From NCBI GenBank assembly GCA_949287365.1, contig CASEGC010000011.1, positions 1 through 49,793 on the forward strand: a DNA stretch of 49,793 bases. Direction: 5' to 3'. This document shows positions 14,354 to 23,330 of this stretch, one piece after another. Made by a program: the position numbers and the translations under genes. The stretch comes from an uncultured Parabacteroides sp. Its GTDB lineage: Bacteria > Bacteroidota > Bacteroidia > Bacteroidales > Tannerellaceae. Each line of letters begins with the position of its first letter. Position 1 is the stretch's first letter. The notes beneath the pieces are model-generated. The model searched no databases and had not been told where the DNA came from. It saw nothing but the letters and a program-made list of their open reading frames with translations.

Positions 14354-15511
14354 ATGAACAATAAAATAGAGCAAACGGATAACGCCATTCAAGTCGCTTT
14401 ACTTATGCAAAGTGGCGAGGCCGGAGGAGTGCAACGTGTCATGATCAATTTAGCGAAAGGATTACAAGCCTTGGGCGTGAAGATCTGTTTTCTGATTGGG
14501 GATGCCCAAGGCGATATGATACGGGAGATACCTTCCGGTTGCGATATCATAGATTTCAAAAGAACAAAATGTAGGGGAGACTCCAAACTGTTTGTTTCCC
14601 TATTAGCCATCCGTAAGTTCATGCGAACTCATCCGGATACGATTTTGATAGGGGCTCCCGGATTGGCTGGTACCGCACTCGCTTTTATCAAGTTTTTGGG
14701 GGGCAAAAATAAGGCTATCGCTATCGTCGATAACCGATGTTCTCTATTGAAAGATGGAACGGTTTACCATACGGCTGTTTATTATATAAATAAACTTTTG
14801 TTCCGTTTCTTGAATGGAGTCGTTGCCGCTCATACGGCCGCTTTTGACGAACAGGCGAAATTTTATCATATCAAAAAAAAGAATCTATATAAGATTTATC
14901 ATCCATTGGTCGATCCGCTTAAAATCATTAACGCATGCCCGATTATTGAACATAAGTTTATCCGTGATAAAAAGGATGGAGCCCAATTACTTCTTGCCGC
15001 AGGAAGATTGGTGCCAGAAAAAGATTTTTCTACTCTGTTGAAGGCTTTTGATATAGTTCGCGCTCAAAAAAATATCCGGTTGATTGTTTTAGGTGATGGT
15101 CCATTAAAAAATGCGTTGGCGAATCAGCTATCTCAAAGCCGTTATCCTGAAGATGTCGACCTTTTCGGGTATACAGATAACGTATTGGGCTTCATGAAGA
15201 GTGTGGATTTATTCGTATTATCTTCTCAAAAAGAGGCGTTCGGAAATGTACTGATTGAAGCTTTATCATGTGGGATACCTTGTGTGGCGACAGATTGTGA
15301 TAGTAAGGGGCCCAGGGATATTATGGATGGAGGCAATCCCTCTTATGGGGTTTTATGTCCTCCCAATAATCCTATAGAACTCGCTAAGGCCATCGATATC
15401 GCGACGGAAATCTCTTACGATTCGCGAGTACTCAAAAAAAGAGCTGAGATTTTCACGATAGGTCATTCCGCCCGTCATTATTTACGAACCATCAAGGAAA
15501 TAAGTAAATGA
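14354..15511 (+). CDS. Glycosyltransferase family 4
   Basis: A 385-residue GT-B glycosyltransferase. The N-terminal half has the glycine-rich MQSGEAGGVQRVMINLAKGL typical of GT4 enzymes spread over residues 15-35. The C-terminal half has LLAAGRLVPEKDFSTLLKAF, VLGDGPLKNAL, DLFGYTDNV and the EX7E motif EAFGNVLIEALSCG near 294-305. ATG 14354 is 15 bp after the preceding transferase. Its stop codon overlaps the start of the polymerase-like gene (ATGA at 15508-15511), which indicates coupled translation. Likely role: adds one of the inner sugars of the capsule repeat; specificity is unknown. Confidence 0.9.
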   Translation: MNNKIEQTDNAIQVALLMQSGEAGGVQRVMINLAKGLQALGVKICFLIGDAQGDMIREIPSGCDIIDFKRTKCRGDSKLFVSLLAIRKFMRTHPDTILIGAPGLAGTALAFIKFLGGKNKAIAIVDNRCSLLKDGTVYHTAVYYINKLLFRFLNGVVAAHTAAFDEQAKFYHIKKKNLYKIYHPLVDPLKIINACPIIEHKFIRDKKDGAQLLLAAGRLVPEKDFSTLLKAFDIVRAQKNIRLIVLGDGPLKNALANQLSQSRYPEDVDLFGYTDNVLGFMKSVDLFVLSSQKEAFGNVLIEALSCGIPCVATDCDSKGPRDIMDGGNPSYGVLCPPNNPIELAKAIDIATEISYDSRVLKKRAEIFTIGHSARHYLRTIKEISK

Positions 15512-16821
15512 TTTACGATACGAGGCGTTCGTCCGCATCTGATATAATGGCTATTACCGCGATTATAGCGGCATTTATATCTATAATATTTCTCTTGCCA
15601 TTAAAGAATGACGACTTGGGATATGGATTCTTATGTATGTCGATTGGCTCTTTTGGGCTGGCGTTCAAGGCGAGAAAATATGTCTGTATATCACAGGCTT
15701 TAGCCGTGGCGTTTATACTCAGGTTTGGAATCTGCGTATTATACACTTTACAAGGAGATGGAGATGCGGATAATTATGGGGTATATACTCGATATTTCGC
15801 GTCTATGCCGCTTGATGAAGTATTCGCGAATATACCTACCGGAGCGTATCTCTATTCTTGGATTATCAGTTTCCTATTCAGGATATTCGGTGAGAATTAT
15901 ATGCCCGTACGGGTAATGAACGCCACATTGAGCGTATGTTGCGTATGGATTTTCTCGGATATCGTATCTTATGTATATAAGAATCCGAAAATAGTCGATA
16001 GAGCGACATGGATCATGGCTTTGTTTCCTAACCTGATTCGATTCTCAAGCTATTTCGCCAATCGTGAGGTTGTCCTCTTGCTATTTATGCTTCTCTACAT
16101 AAAACATTCGTATCTCTATTATAGCGATGGCGGTAATAGGCATTTATTATGGTCGATATTGATGCTTGTCCCCGCGATGATTCTCCATACGTCCATGATC
16201 GCGATGATTATGCTCACCATCTTGATTATATTGTCAAGAGAGGGAGAACCCCGATATCGGGGGACTGATTTTATCTGGAAGAGTCTATTGACCGGCATGA
16301 CTATCTTAGCGTTCGTGTACATGCTTTCCAAAGGGGTCGGTATGGAAAAATTCAATATCGGAGGAGGCGTGGATCTAAACGTGGCATCTATCAGTAATAT
16401 CGGAAGTATGTCTGCGGCCGGTCGGGCGGCTTATTTAAGTGGAGTCAGTTTTTCCAATCCCATTCTGACAACGCTGTTTCTGCCTGTCCGAATGTTATAT
16501 TTCCTTTTTACGCCTTTTATCTGGATGATAAGTGCCGCGATCGATATTGTCGGGTTATTTGACGCGATCTTGTACCTATGGGTGTCTATTCCCCTATGGC
16601 GGAAAATAAAGGAAATACGACGAAAAGGGAATGATAAGAAAGTGGAAGAACGTTTTCTTTTATTGCTGTTTTTGACATTGGTCGTGATTATCGCGATGTT
16701 CGCCGCCGTAACGTCCAATTATGGTACGGCGATTAGGCATCGTTGTAAATTATTCCCGATTTTCTTATTGATTGCCGTTGAGAATATTCGGATACCTTTC
16801 TTTAAATATAAGAATTATTAA
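15508..16821 (+). CDS. Putative capsule repeat-unit polymerase (Wzy-like), polytopic membrane protein
   Basis: A 437-residue inner-membrane protein with about ten to twelve hydrophobic segments and a large loop after the second or third segment (QGDGDADNYGVYTRYF). Conserved-looking features are FANREVVLLLFMLLYIKH in the middle and SNYGTAIRHRCKLFPIFLL near the end. The latter pattern recurs in membrane proteins annotated as polymerases or EpsG-like proteins of Bacteroidota capsule loci. Sequence identity among Wzy proteins is very low, so the assignment rests mainly on topology and on being the only such candidate in a locus that already has a flippase. A membrane glycosyltransferase of another family is the alternative. 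It overlaps the upstream gene by four bases. Confidence 0.65.
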   Translation: MIYDTRRSSASDIMAITAIIAAFISIIFLLPLKNDDLGYGFLCMSIGSFGLAFKARKYVCISQALAVAFILRFGICVLYTLQGDGDADNYGVYTRYFASMPLDEVFANIPTGAYLYSWIISFLFRIFGENYMPVRVMNATLSVCCVWIFSDIVSYVYKNPKIVDRATWIMALFPNLIRFSSYFANREVVLLLFMLLYIKHSYLYYSDGGNRHLLWSILMLVPAMILHTSMIAMIMLTILIILSREGEPRYRGTDFIWKSLLTGMTILAFVYMLSKGVGMEKFNIGGGVDLNVASISNIGSMSAAGRAAYLSGVSFSNPILTTLFLPVRMLYFLFTPFIWMISAAIDIVGLFDAILYLWVSIPLWRKIKEIRRKGNDKKVEERFLLLLFLTLVVIIAMFAAVTSNYGTAIRHRCKLFPIFLLIAVENIRIPFFKYKNY

Positions 16822-16859
16822 GATTTTACGTAAAAATCACATATTCAACACGTCTTGAG

Positions 16860-17810
16860 ATGAAAATAATCGTAATCTGTCCTTATTTTGGGAAATTCCC
16901 TCTTTATTTCGATTTGTTTTTGGAAAGTTGCCGGTATAACCCGGAAATCTTGTTTTTAATCTTCACGGATCAAGGCTATGAATCGCGGCTTCCGGATAAT
17001 GTCAAAATAGCGACTTGTTCGTTTGAGCATATAAGAGCGTTGATTCAAGGAAAATTGTCATTAGACGAGCGGAAGTCACGAATACTCTCTCCTTATAAAC
17101 TTTGCGATTATAGACCCGCTTATGGGAAAATATTCGAGGGTTATTTAAGAGAGGCTGATTTTTGGGGATTTTGCGATATAGATTTGATTTTCGGTAAAAT
17201 ATTCAATATACTTTCCATGGAAAGATTTCGGGAAAGCGAACGCGTTCTTACGCAGGGTCACTTGACGTTTTACAAGAATACGGAAAGAATGAATACGATG
17301 TTTTTGAAAGAAATCGAAAAGGGAATAAATTTTCAGAGGGCCATATCTTTCAAAGAACCTGCTTTCTTTGATGAGATTTTCATGCCGGCTATCTGTAAAG
17401 CGAATAAAGTTATCCAATATGGAGAAAACAGGTTTGCGGATATTCTTCCTCAATATGCCAATCTCTTGATCGCGTCGAGTTGTACGGTAAAAAATAAAGC
17501 GAAACAACAATTTTATTGGCAAAAAGGAAAGCTTTTTGTCCAAAGTGAAAATTCCATGTCTGAACTCATGTACATTCATTTGCAAAAAAGGATGTTAACT
17601 CCCTATTATAACGAAGCTGATTTACGAAAAGAGGAACGGATTTATTTCACGCCTCAAGGCATATTCCCGGCGAGGCTATATACCCGTGAGGCGGAAACCG
17701 GGAATGATGCTCATGTAAAAGCTTATCGAAAAAAAAGGTGGTCGTCATTATCTTTAAGAAAAGTTTGGGTAAAACTAAAAGTCATTCGTTTTAAAAATCA
17801 GTATTTATGA
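16860..17810 (+). CDS. DUF6625 family protein, probable glycosyltransferase-like
   Basis: A 316-residue cytoplasmic protein. It opens MKIIVICPYFGKFPLYFDLFLESC and has a central DYRPAYGKIFEGYL followed by DFWGFCDIDLIFG (about residues 90-112), whose DID is in the place of a GT-A DxD metal motif. These are the marks I associate with DUF6625, a family found in polysaccharide clusters and thought to be glycosyltransferase-like. No signal peptide or membrane segments are visible, and the C-terminus is basic (WVKLKVIRFKNQYL), which could favour membrane contact. It begins 38 bp after the polymerase-like gene and overlaps the pyruvyl transferase start by four bases. The function is inferred from family and context only. 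Confidence 0.75.
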   Translation: MKIIVICPYFGKFPLYFDLFLESCRYNPEILFLIFTDQGYESRLPDNVKIATCSFEHIRALIQGKLSLDERKSRILSPYKLCDYRPAYGKIFEGYLREADFWGFCDIDLIFGKIFNILSMERFRESERVLTQGHLTFYKNTERMNTMFLKEIEKGINFQRAISFKEPAFFDEIFMPAICKANKVIQYGENRFADILPQYANLLIASSCTVKNKAKQQFYWQKGKLFVQSENSMSELMYIHLQKRMLTPYYNEADLRKEERIYFTPQGIFPARLYTREAETGNDAHVKAYRKKRWSSLSLRKVWVKLKVIRFKNQYL

Positions 17811-18892
17811 AAGTAGGCATATTGACTTTTCATCGAACGACGAACTATGGAGCCGCCCTTCAAGCTTACGCTTTACAAGAGACATTGCGGAGCTTGGGAA
17901 TGGACGCTTCAATCATTGACTATCGGAATAGGGATATTTATAGTTATTACGACTACCGGATTTTTTCGGATTGTCGGCATATCAAGACGATTATCGGGAA
18001 AATCCTTCGGTATTCATATAACAAAAAAGTGTCGCGGCATTTCGAACGTTTTCGAGATACCCGAATGAATTTATCCCCTAATTGCGATACCTTTGAAAAG
18101 CTAAAACAAGAGGAAACACGCTATGACGCTATCATTTGCGGCAGCGACCAGATTTGGAATCCTAACGCTATATACATGGATTTCGAAGCGTTTCTGTTGG
18201 GTACTGTCCAATGTAAGAAAATCGCTTATGCGGCTTCCGCCGGTTCCGTATCACTTTGGGAAAAATATTTAAAGACATATTGGGAACTATTGCGTCGGTT
18301 TGACGCGATCTCCGTACGAGAAGCCGATATGGTACACCCCGCTACCGAATTGTCGCGACAAGATGTCGCGTTGGTATGTGACCCGACCTTGTTGCTTAAC
18401 CAAGCGGACTGGATTGGAATTGAGAATAGGGAAAATTCAAAATCATTTCCGAAAGGTTATATTCTTGTCTATTTTTTGGGGAAGAATAAAAATGTAGTTC
18501 GTAACGCGTTAGCGCTGCATGAACGGACAGGACTGCCAATCGTATCTCTTGGGAGAAATATCAAAGGGAGTTATCGCCCCGCGGTTGGTCCTGAAGGTTT
18601 CTTGTCTTTGTTCCATCATGCGACCTATGTATTGACCAGTTCTTTCCATGGAACGATTTTCGCGATGCAATATCGGAAGCCATTCCTTGTATTTGGGAAT
18701 GGCATGTATAACTCTCGGATGCGAACACTACTCGAACACTTTTCCCTTCAATGTCGGATGGTGCCTGATTCGGCTACCGTGGAGCGGACCCTTCCTCTTT
18801 TATACGAGAGTATAGATTGGGGAAAAATACGAATGTGTCAAGAAACGATAAAAACACGTTCCATCGATTTTATCAAAAAAGCATTATCGTAA
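17807..18892 (+). CDS. Polysaccharide pyruvyl transferase family protein
   Basis: A 361-residue member of the PF04230 family, which adds pyruvate ketals from phosphoenolpyruvate to sugars of surface glycans. The GT-B-like fold shows the N-terminal VGILTFHRTTNYGAALQAYA, the central CGSDQIWNP near residue 112, and the C-terminal LTSSFHGTIFAMQYRKP near 277, all typical of the family. Its ATG overlaps the preceding stop (ATGA), and the F420-hydrogenase-beta-like gene follows after one base. That gene pair is common in Bacteroidota and cyanobacterial polysaccharide clusters. Pyruvylation would give the capsule a negative charge; some family members may do other transfers, so the reaction is probable rather than certain. 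Confidence 0.9.
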   Translation: MKVGILTFHRTTNYGAALQAYALQETLRSLGMDASIIDYRNRDIYSYYDYRIFSDCRHIKTIIGKILRYSYNKKVSRHFERFRDTRMNLSPNCDTFEKLKQEETRYDAIICGSDQIWNPNAIYMDFEAFLLGTVQCKKIAYAASAGSVSLWEKYLKTYWELLRRFDAISVREADMVHPATELSRQDVALVCDPTLLLNQADWIGIENRENSKSFPKGYILVYFLGKNKNVVRNALALHERTGLPIVSLGRNIKGSYRPAVGPEGFLSLFHHATYVLTSSFHGTIFAMQYRKPFLVFGNGMYNSRMRTLLEHFSLQCRMVPDSATVERTLPLLYESIDWGKIRMCQETIKTRSIDFIKKALS

Positions 18893-18893
18893 T

Positions 18894-20063
18894 ATGGAAG
18901 TAAACGAAAGGAAGATATCATTACCTATAGATGCGTGTGTAGGGTGTTCGGCATGTATGGCGGTATGTCCTAAACATTGTATTCGCATGATTCCGGATGA
19001 TAAAGGATTCCTTAGGCCGGAGATCGACCATGCTCATTGTATCTCTTGCGGGTCATGCTTGCATGTTTGTCAAGCGGAAAACCATGCGGAAAGGAATCCT
19101 CCTCCATCCACCGTATTGGCCGCACGGGTGAAAGATCAAGTCGTATTGAGGGAAAGTTCTTCGGGCGGAATCGCTTGGCTGTTGGCGAAAACCATTTTAT
19201 CTCAAGGTGGAATCGTTTATGGTGCGGCATTTGATGAACGGATGGTCGTGAAACATTCACGTATCACGTCTATTTCGGATTTAAAAAAGATTCAAGGCAG
19301 TAAATATGTCCAAAGCGATATATCTGGGGTCTATGACTTAATCAAAAAGGACCTAAGAGCCGGATTCCATATCCTTTTTGTAGGAACACCTTGCCAGGTG
19401 GCCGCTATCAAAAAAGTTTTCTCTAACGGCAATCGGCAACTGTTGACTTGTGATTTGATATGTCATAGCGTGTCCAGTCCCTTATTGTTTTCTGAACATA
19501 TAAAAGCGATTGAATCTTCGACGGGGAAGCGAATAAAAGATTATCGTTTCAGGGATAAATATATCGGATGGAATTACAATATGCATCGGATTGTATATAA
19601 AGATGGAAGTATCGCTAGGCATTCTTATTGGACACAGTGTTTCAAGCGATTATTCTTTCTTAATCTGATCGCGAGGGAAAGTTGTTATCATTGTCCATAT
19701 AGTAGTTTGTCTCGTATAGGAGATATCTCGTTAGGCGATTATTGGGGAATCGACAAGGTTTCCTGCAAATTCGCTGACAATCGAGGAGTGAACGTGGTAT
19801 TTTTCAATACGGAGCTTGCCGTCTCATTTATGAATACGATTAAAGAGCGATGTCTTTGGATTGAGACCGATTTGAAAGAAGCGTTACAAAAACATCTTGT
19901 CATGCCTTGCGAAAAAACAGAAAAAGTAGATGCCTTTTGGGAATGTTACGCCCGCTCATCTTATTCCAAAGCCTGCGACAGATTTGCCGGACAGCGTTAT
20001 TATATAACAATCAGGAACTTCTTGAAAGATTGGTTGGTCAAAAATCGTTTGATACATATTTAA
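18894..20063 (+). CDS. Coenzyme F420 hydrogenase/dehydrogenase beta-subunit-like iron-sulfur protein
   Basis: A 389-residue protein with two N-terminal 4Fe-4S motifs (CVGCSACMAVCP with Cys 15, 18, 21, 25, and CISCGSCLHVC with Cys 49, 52, 55, 59), then the FrhB/FdhB N- and C-terminal domains (ESSSGGIAWLLAK, FVGTPCQVAAI, DLICHSVSSP, and CYHCPYSSLSRIGDISLGDYWG). The organism is not expected to make F420, so the cofactor is probably a flavin; this is inference. Homologues sit beside pyruvyl transferase genes in many polysaccharide loci, where a redox step on the glycan or its precursor is suspected but, to my knowledge, unproven. It starts one base after the pyruvyl transferase stop and is 9 bp before the flippase. 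Confidence 0.88.
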   Translation: MEVNERKISLPIDACVGCSACMAVCPKHCIRMIPDDKGFLRPEIDHAHCISCGSCLHVCQAENHAERNPPPSTVLAARVKDQVVLRESSSGGIAWLLAKTILSQGGIVYGAAFDERMVVKHSRITSISDLKKIQGSKYVQSDISGVYDLIKKDLRAGFHILFVGTPCQVAAIKKVFSNGNRQLLTCDLICHSVSSPLLFSEHIKAIESSTGKRIKDYRFRDKYIGWNYNMHRIVYKDGSIARHSYWTQCFKRLFFLNLIARESCYHCPYSSLSRIGDISLGDYWGIDKVSCKFADNRGVNVVFFNTELAVSFMNTIKERCLWIETDLKEALQKHLVMPCEKTEKVDAFWECYARSSYSKACDRFAGQRYYITIRNFLKDWLVKNRLIHI

Positions 20064-20072
20064 TCTAAATGA

Positions 20073-21482
20073 ATGGGACGGAATGCTCTGCTACTGAAAA
20101 ATACGTTCATTATCTCTGTGGGAAAAGTATGTACGCAACTTATCACGTATTTGCTTTTACCCTTATACACTTCTGTATTGTCGACTTCCGAATACGGCAC
20201 GATTGACCTTCTTTTCACCTATATCCTATTGATATCTCCTGTCGTGACGGTTCAGATGGAGGCCTCCATTTTTCGCTTCCTGATAGACGCCCGTGGGAAT
20301 GAACGGGAAATAGCTCGTGTCATAACGAATTGTGTCACGTGCGCTGTCTGCCCAACGTTGGCGTTCTCCGCTGGTTTCCTTTGCTTTGCGCCTCTCTTGG
20401 GGTTTGAATATACCGGTGCTTTTGTATTAGGGGTAATCGCTAATTCCATGCTTTCTATTGCTCTTCAAATTGCGCGAGGTCTGGGTGATAATATCTCTTA
20501 TGCGATAGGAAGCGCTATTTCTGGGATCTTGACGGTCTCGTTAAATGTTCTGTTCGTGATTGTTTGGTCTTCAGGAGTAGCCGGTATGTTATATTCAACC
20601 GCTATCGCCCAACTGATGGGACTTTCCTATATCCTCATAAGGGATAAGATATTTAAGTATATAGATTTTTCTTTGGTCTGTCGACGGTTGATTAAGGAAA
20701 TGGCGAATTATTCCCTTCCTTTAATCCTCAATGGACTTTCATGGTGGATAATCAGCGCGTCAGACAGGACTATCGTTTCCTTGTTTTTAGGAACACAAGC
20801 CAATGGCATATTGGCGGTGGCGGCAAAACTATCCGCTATCGTAGCTAACGTATTCGCTATATTCAATCTATCATGGACCGAGTCGGTGGCTTTACATATC
20901 AAAGATAAAGACAGGGACCGCTATATATCCGATATCACGAGACAATGTTTTAATCTGTTCGGAGCCTGTGGCATCACTCTTATCATGGGATGTGCCGTTT
21001 TTTTCAAATATATGGTGGATGAACGCTTTTCTGCCGCTTTTCCTCTTATTCCATTATTGGTAATAGGTGGTATAATCAATGTCGTCCAAACTTTGTATGG
21101 AATCATTTATATTGGATTGAAAAACACGAAACAAGTCTCACGAACGGCGTTTATCGCCGCCATAATCAATTTCGTGGTGAATTTGGCTTTAATCAAATTC
21201 ATTGGTTTATATGCGGCTGCGGTATCGACTATTTGCTCGATGCTTTACCTCGCTATCTATCGTTATATGGATATAAATCATATCATGGATATAAGACTAA
21301 GCCCCAAAGATATTTTCGTGATGATAGGGATGTATATTCTGTTCATGTCTTTATATTTGATAAATTACCCTATGTTGAACATCGTAGGTCTCTTATTATC
21401 CATTTTGTTTTGCGTAACATGGAATAAGAAAATGATAAATAGCCTTATACTGATTTTGAAAAAGAGATATCTTCGTTCTTAG
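20073..21482 (+). CDS. Lipid-linked oligosaccharide flippase (Wzx-like, MOP superfamily)
   Basis: A 469-residue polytopic inner-membrane protein with about 12-14 hydrophobic segments, moving the undecaprenyl-linked repeat unit to the periplasmic face. The start MGRNALLLKNTFIISVGKVC followed by LPLYTSVLSTSEYGTIDL is characteristic of polysaccharide flippases. SLPLILNGLSWWIISASDRTI and a second half ending in a hydrophobic pair fit the two-lobe MOP architecture. ATG 20073 is used; an out-of-frame ATG lies at 20069. It is the last gene of the A+T-rich block; the next gene, 5 bp downstream, is G+C-rich. Confidence 0.92.
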   Translation: MGRNALLLKNTFIISVGKVCTQLITYLLLPLYTSVLSTSEYGTIDLLFTYILLISPVVTVQMEASIFRFLIDARGNEREIARVITNCVTCAVCPTLAFSAGFLCFAPLLGFEYTGAFVLGVIANSMLSIALQIARGLGDNISYAIGSAISGILTVSLNVLFVIVWSSGVAGMLYSTAIAQLMGLSYILIRDKIFKYIDFSLVCRRLIKEMANYSLPLILNGLSWWIISASDRTIVSLFLGTQANGILAVAAKLSAIVANVFAIFNLSWTESVALHIKDKDRDRYISDITRQCFNLFGACGITLIMGCAVFFKYMVDERFSAAFPLIPLLVIGGIINVVQTLYGIIYIGLKNTKQVSRTAFIAAIINFVVNLALIKFIGLYAAAVSTICSMLYLAIYRYMDINHIMDIRLSPKDIFVMIGMYILFMSLYLINYPMLNIVGLLLSILFCVTWNKKMINSLILILKKRYLRS

Positions 21483-21487
21483 GAAAA

Positions 21488-22399
21488 ATGAAACGTTTTA
21501 TTCGCCCTATGCCCCGATTCTTCGCTTTAATCCTGATTATCCTGATAGCCAACGTGGCGATAGTCAAGGCACAGCCTGCGTTACCCGCCGGACAGGTGGA
21601 CATTTTCATGGGCGTGGATTTCAACTATCGGGATATCTTCCTCAAAGGCAAGGTGTATGAGTTGTTGATTAACCTCACGCCCGGCATCAAATGGAATATG
21701 GGCAAAGGCTGGCAAGCGGCGGCGCGGGCGTTGGTGCCGGTCTACAACGACTATGGAGACCGCTATAAGAAAGTCCGCTTGGACATGGCGGTACTTTCCA
21801 AGGAGATGTATCTCGGCTCTCGTTGCTTCCTGAAAGCGAGCGGAGGATTGTTCGGCATGGAGCGTTACGGGCTGGACTTGAAAGGAATATATGTGGTGAA
21901 CGATTGGCTGGCTTTGGAGGCGCAGGCCGGATTGACCGGTTTTTGCTCGATGGCCGTGGATTGGGAGGCCAGTACGCCGGAACGGGTGACCGCCTTGGTT
22001 GGCGTGGATGTCTACCTCGCGAAATGGAACACGCAGTTTCGGGCCAGAGGGGGACGCTTCGTGTACAAGGACTATGGGGCCGTCGTGGAGGTCATGCGGC
22101 ACTTCACCCATTGTTCGGTGGGCCTGTATGGGGAGTATAGTAACGAGGGTGGCAAGAATGCGGGATTCAAGGTGGTGATGATGATACCGCCTTACAAGCG
22201 GAGCCGCCGGAAAGTGAACTTCAGACCCGCTTCGAACTTCCGCTTGACCTACAGTTACGAAGGAAACGCGTTCGCCAACAAGATGTACACGACCGACCCG
22301 GAAGAGAACGAGCGCGAGGGTTGGTTCGACCGGGATTCGCTCCGCTGGGGAAGCAACACGATGAGGCCGGATTTCGTTTACAAGGAGGGACGGAAATGA
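21488..22399 (+). CDS. YjbH-associated outer-membrane/periplasmic protein (putative)
   Basis: A 303-residue exported protein. The signal peptide is clear (basic MKRFIRPMPRFF, hydrophobic LILIILIANVAIVKA, cleavage before QPALPAG). The rest alternates hydrophobic and polar residues with aromatic girdles (RLDMAVLSKEMYL, FLKASGGLFGMERYG, WLALEAQAGLTG), as in a beta-barrel. A conserved-looking end reads NFRLTYSYEGNAFANKMYTTDPEENE. It overlaps the next gene by four bases (ATGA), and that neighbour matches the N-terminal part of YjbH. I infer that the two together do the work of one YjbH-like outer-membrane protein, linked in E. coli to exopolysaccharide production. The family call for this half is weaker than for its partner. 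Confidence 0.6.
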   Translation: MKRFIRPMPRFFALILIILIANVAIVKAQPALPAGQVDIFMGVDFNYRDIFLKGKVYELLINLTPGIKWNMGKGWQAAARALVPVYNDYGDRYKKVRLDMAVLSKEMYLGSRCFLKASGGLFGMERYGLDLKGIYVVNDWLALEAQAGLTGFCSMAVDWEASTPERVTALVGVDVYLAKWNTQFRARGGRFVYKDYGAVVEVMRHFTHCSVGLYGEYSNEGGKNAGFKVVMMIPPYKRSRRKVNFRPASNFRLTYSYEGNAFANKMYTTDPEENEREGWFDRDSLRWGSNTMRPDFVYKEGRK

Positions 22400-23157
22400 G
22401 GAAGATATGTATGTCAATCTTTTTATGCGGTTTGTTCGCGGTGATGGTGAAGGCACAGGAATACGCTGGCATCACCGGCATGATGCACGTCCCGACGGCG
22501 GAGATGGCTCCGGAGGGAGAGGCGCGCGTCGGTGCCTTTTTCCTGAGCGGGGAGTTCCTGCCGGACAGGATGCGTTACGCGGACGAGAAATACGGCTCTT
22601 GGAACCATTTCTTGGCCATCACGCCCTTCTCGTGGATAGAGCTGGCGTATGTCTGTACCTTGATGAAGGGGGAGAACGACAAAGGAAAAGTAGGATATAA
22701 CCGGAAAGACCGTCATTTCGCCGTCAAACTCCGTCCGTTGAAAGAGGGGAGGTATTGGCCTGCCATCGCCATCGGCGCGCAAGACCCGGGGCGGAGAATC
22801 AAGGAATCCTATGAGGAGGGAATATCCGCCTCGAACTCCTTTTTTCAGAATTTCTATGTGGCGGCGAGCAAACATGTTTTGTTGGAAAGGCATGAGTTGG
22901 GGATACACTTGACTTACCGTTATTACAGCTCCGACTTCGACGCACGATGGCGAGGTGTCGTCGGAGGAATCACCTATCGGCCCGCCTTCGCGAGGAATCT
23001 GCGGGCGATGGTCGAGTACACGGGCGATGAGGTGAACGTGGGGGTGGACTGCCTGCTGTGGAAACATCTCTTCCTGCAAGCCTGTTTACAGGACGGTAAA
23101 CATTTTTCGGGAGGTATCATCTTAAGGATGAGCCTGTTCGGTAGGGGAAAGGATTAA
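22396..23157 (+). CDS. YjbH-domain outer-membrane protein
   Basis: A 253-residue exported protein; ATG 22396 is chosen because a signal peptide starts there (MRKICMSIFLCGLFAVMVKAQ) and it overlaps the preceding TGA. The mature start EYAGITGMMHVPTAEMAPEGEARVG is spread over residues 21-46 and matches the YjbH entry motif (G-G-h-h-PTAEM-PEG). Later segments (NHFLAITPFSWIELAYV, YFAVKLRPLKEG-like FAVKLRPLKEGRYWPAIAIG) look like barrel strands. E. coli YjbH is near 700 residues and is part of an exopolysaccharide operon, so this is a short form. The position just downstream of the glycan genes suggests a role in exporting or anchoring the polysaccharide. Confidence 0.8.
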   Translation: MRKICMSIFLCGLFAVMVKAQEYAGITGMMHVPTAEMAPEGEARVGAFFLSGEFLPDRMRYADEKYGSWNHFLAITPFSWIELAYVCTLMKGENDKGKVGYNRKDRHFAVKLRPLKEGRYWPAIAIGAQDPGRRIKESYEEGISASNSFFQNFYVAASKHVLLERHELGIHLTYRYYSSDFDARWRGVVGGITYRPAFARNLRAMVEYTGDEVNVGVDCLLWKHLFLQACLQDGKHFSGGIILRMSLFGRGKD

Positions 23158-23330
23158 TCACTGTCAACGTGATTTATGCGAATGCCTACGTGAATTCACG
23201 CGAATATCCGGACAGTCTCGTGCGGACACTCGCATGGACTTATGCGAATATAGGAGGTTACGGTCACGAAATATCATGGCATAAGCTATTTTAATCGAGA
23301 ATTTTATCAATCAAATCAATTTTTATCAAG
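23158..23330. other. Intergenic region with short palindromes and repeats
   Basis: These 173 bp between the YjbH-type gene and the lipoprotein gene contain a perfect 12-bp palindrome CGTGAATTCACG (23189-23200), two copies of TTATGCGAAT and two of GGACA. A weak hairpin AATCAC/GTGATT sits just after the stop codon. No consensus promoter is visible. Confidence 0.4.
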
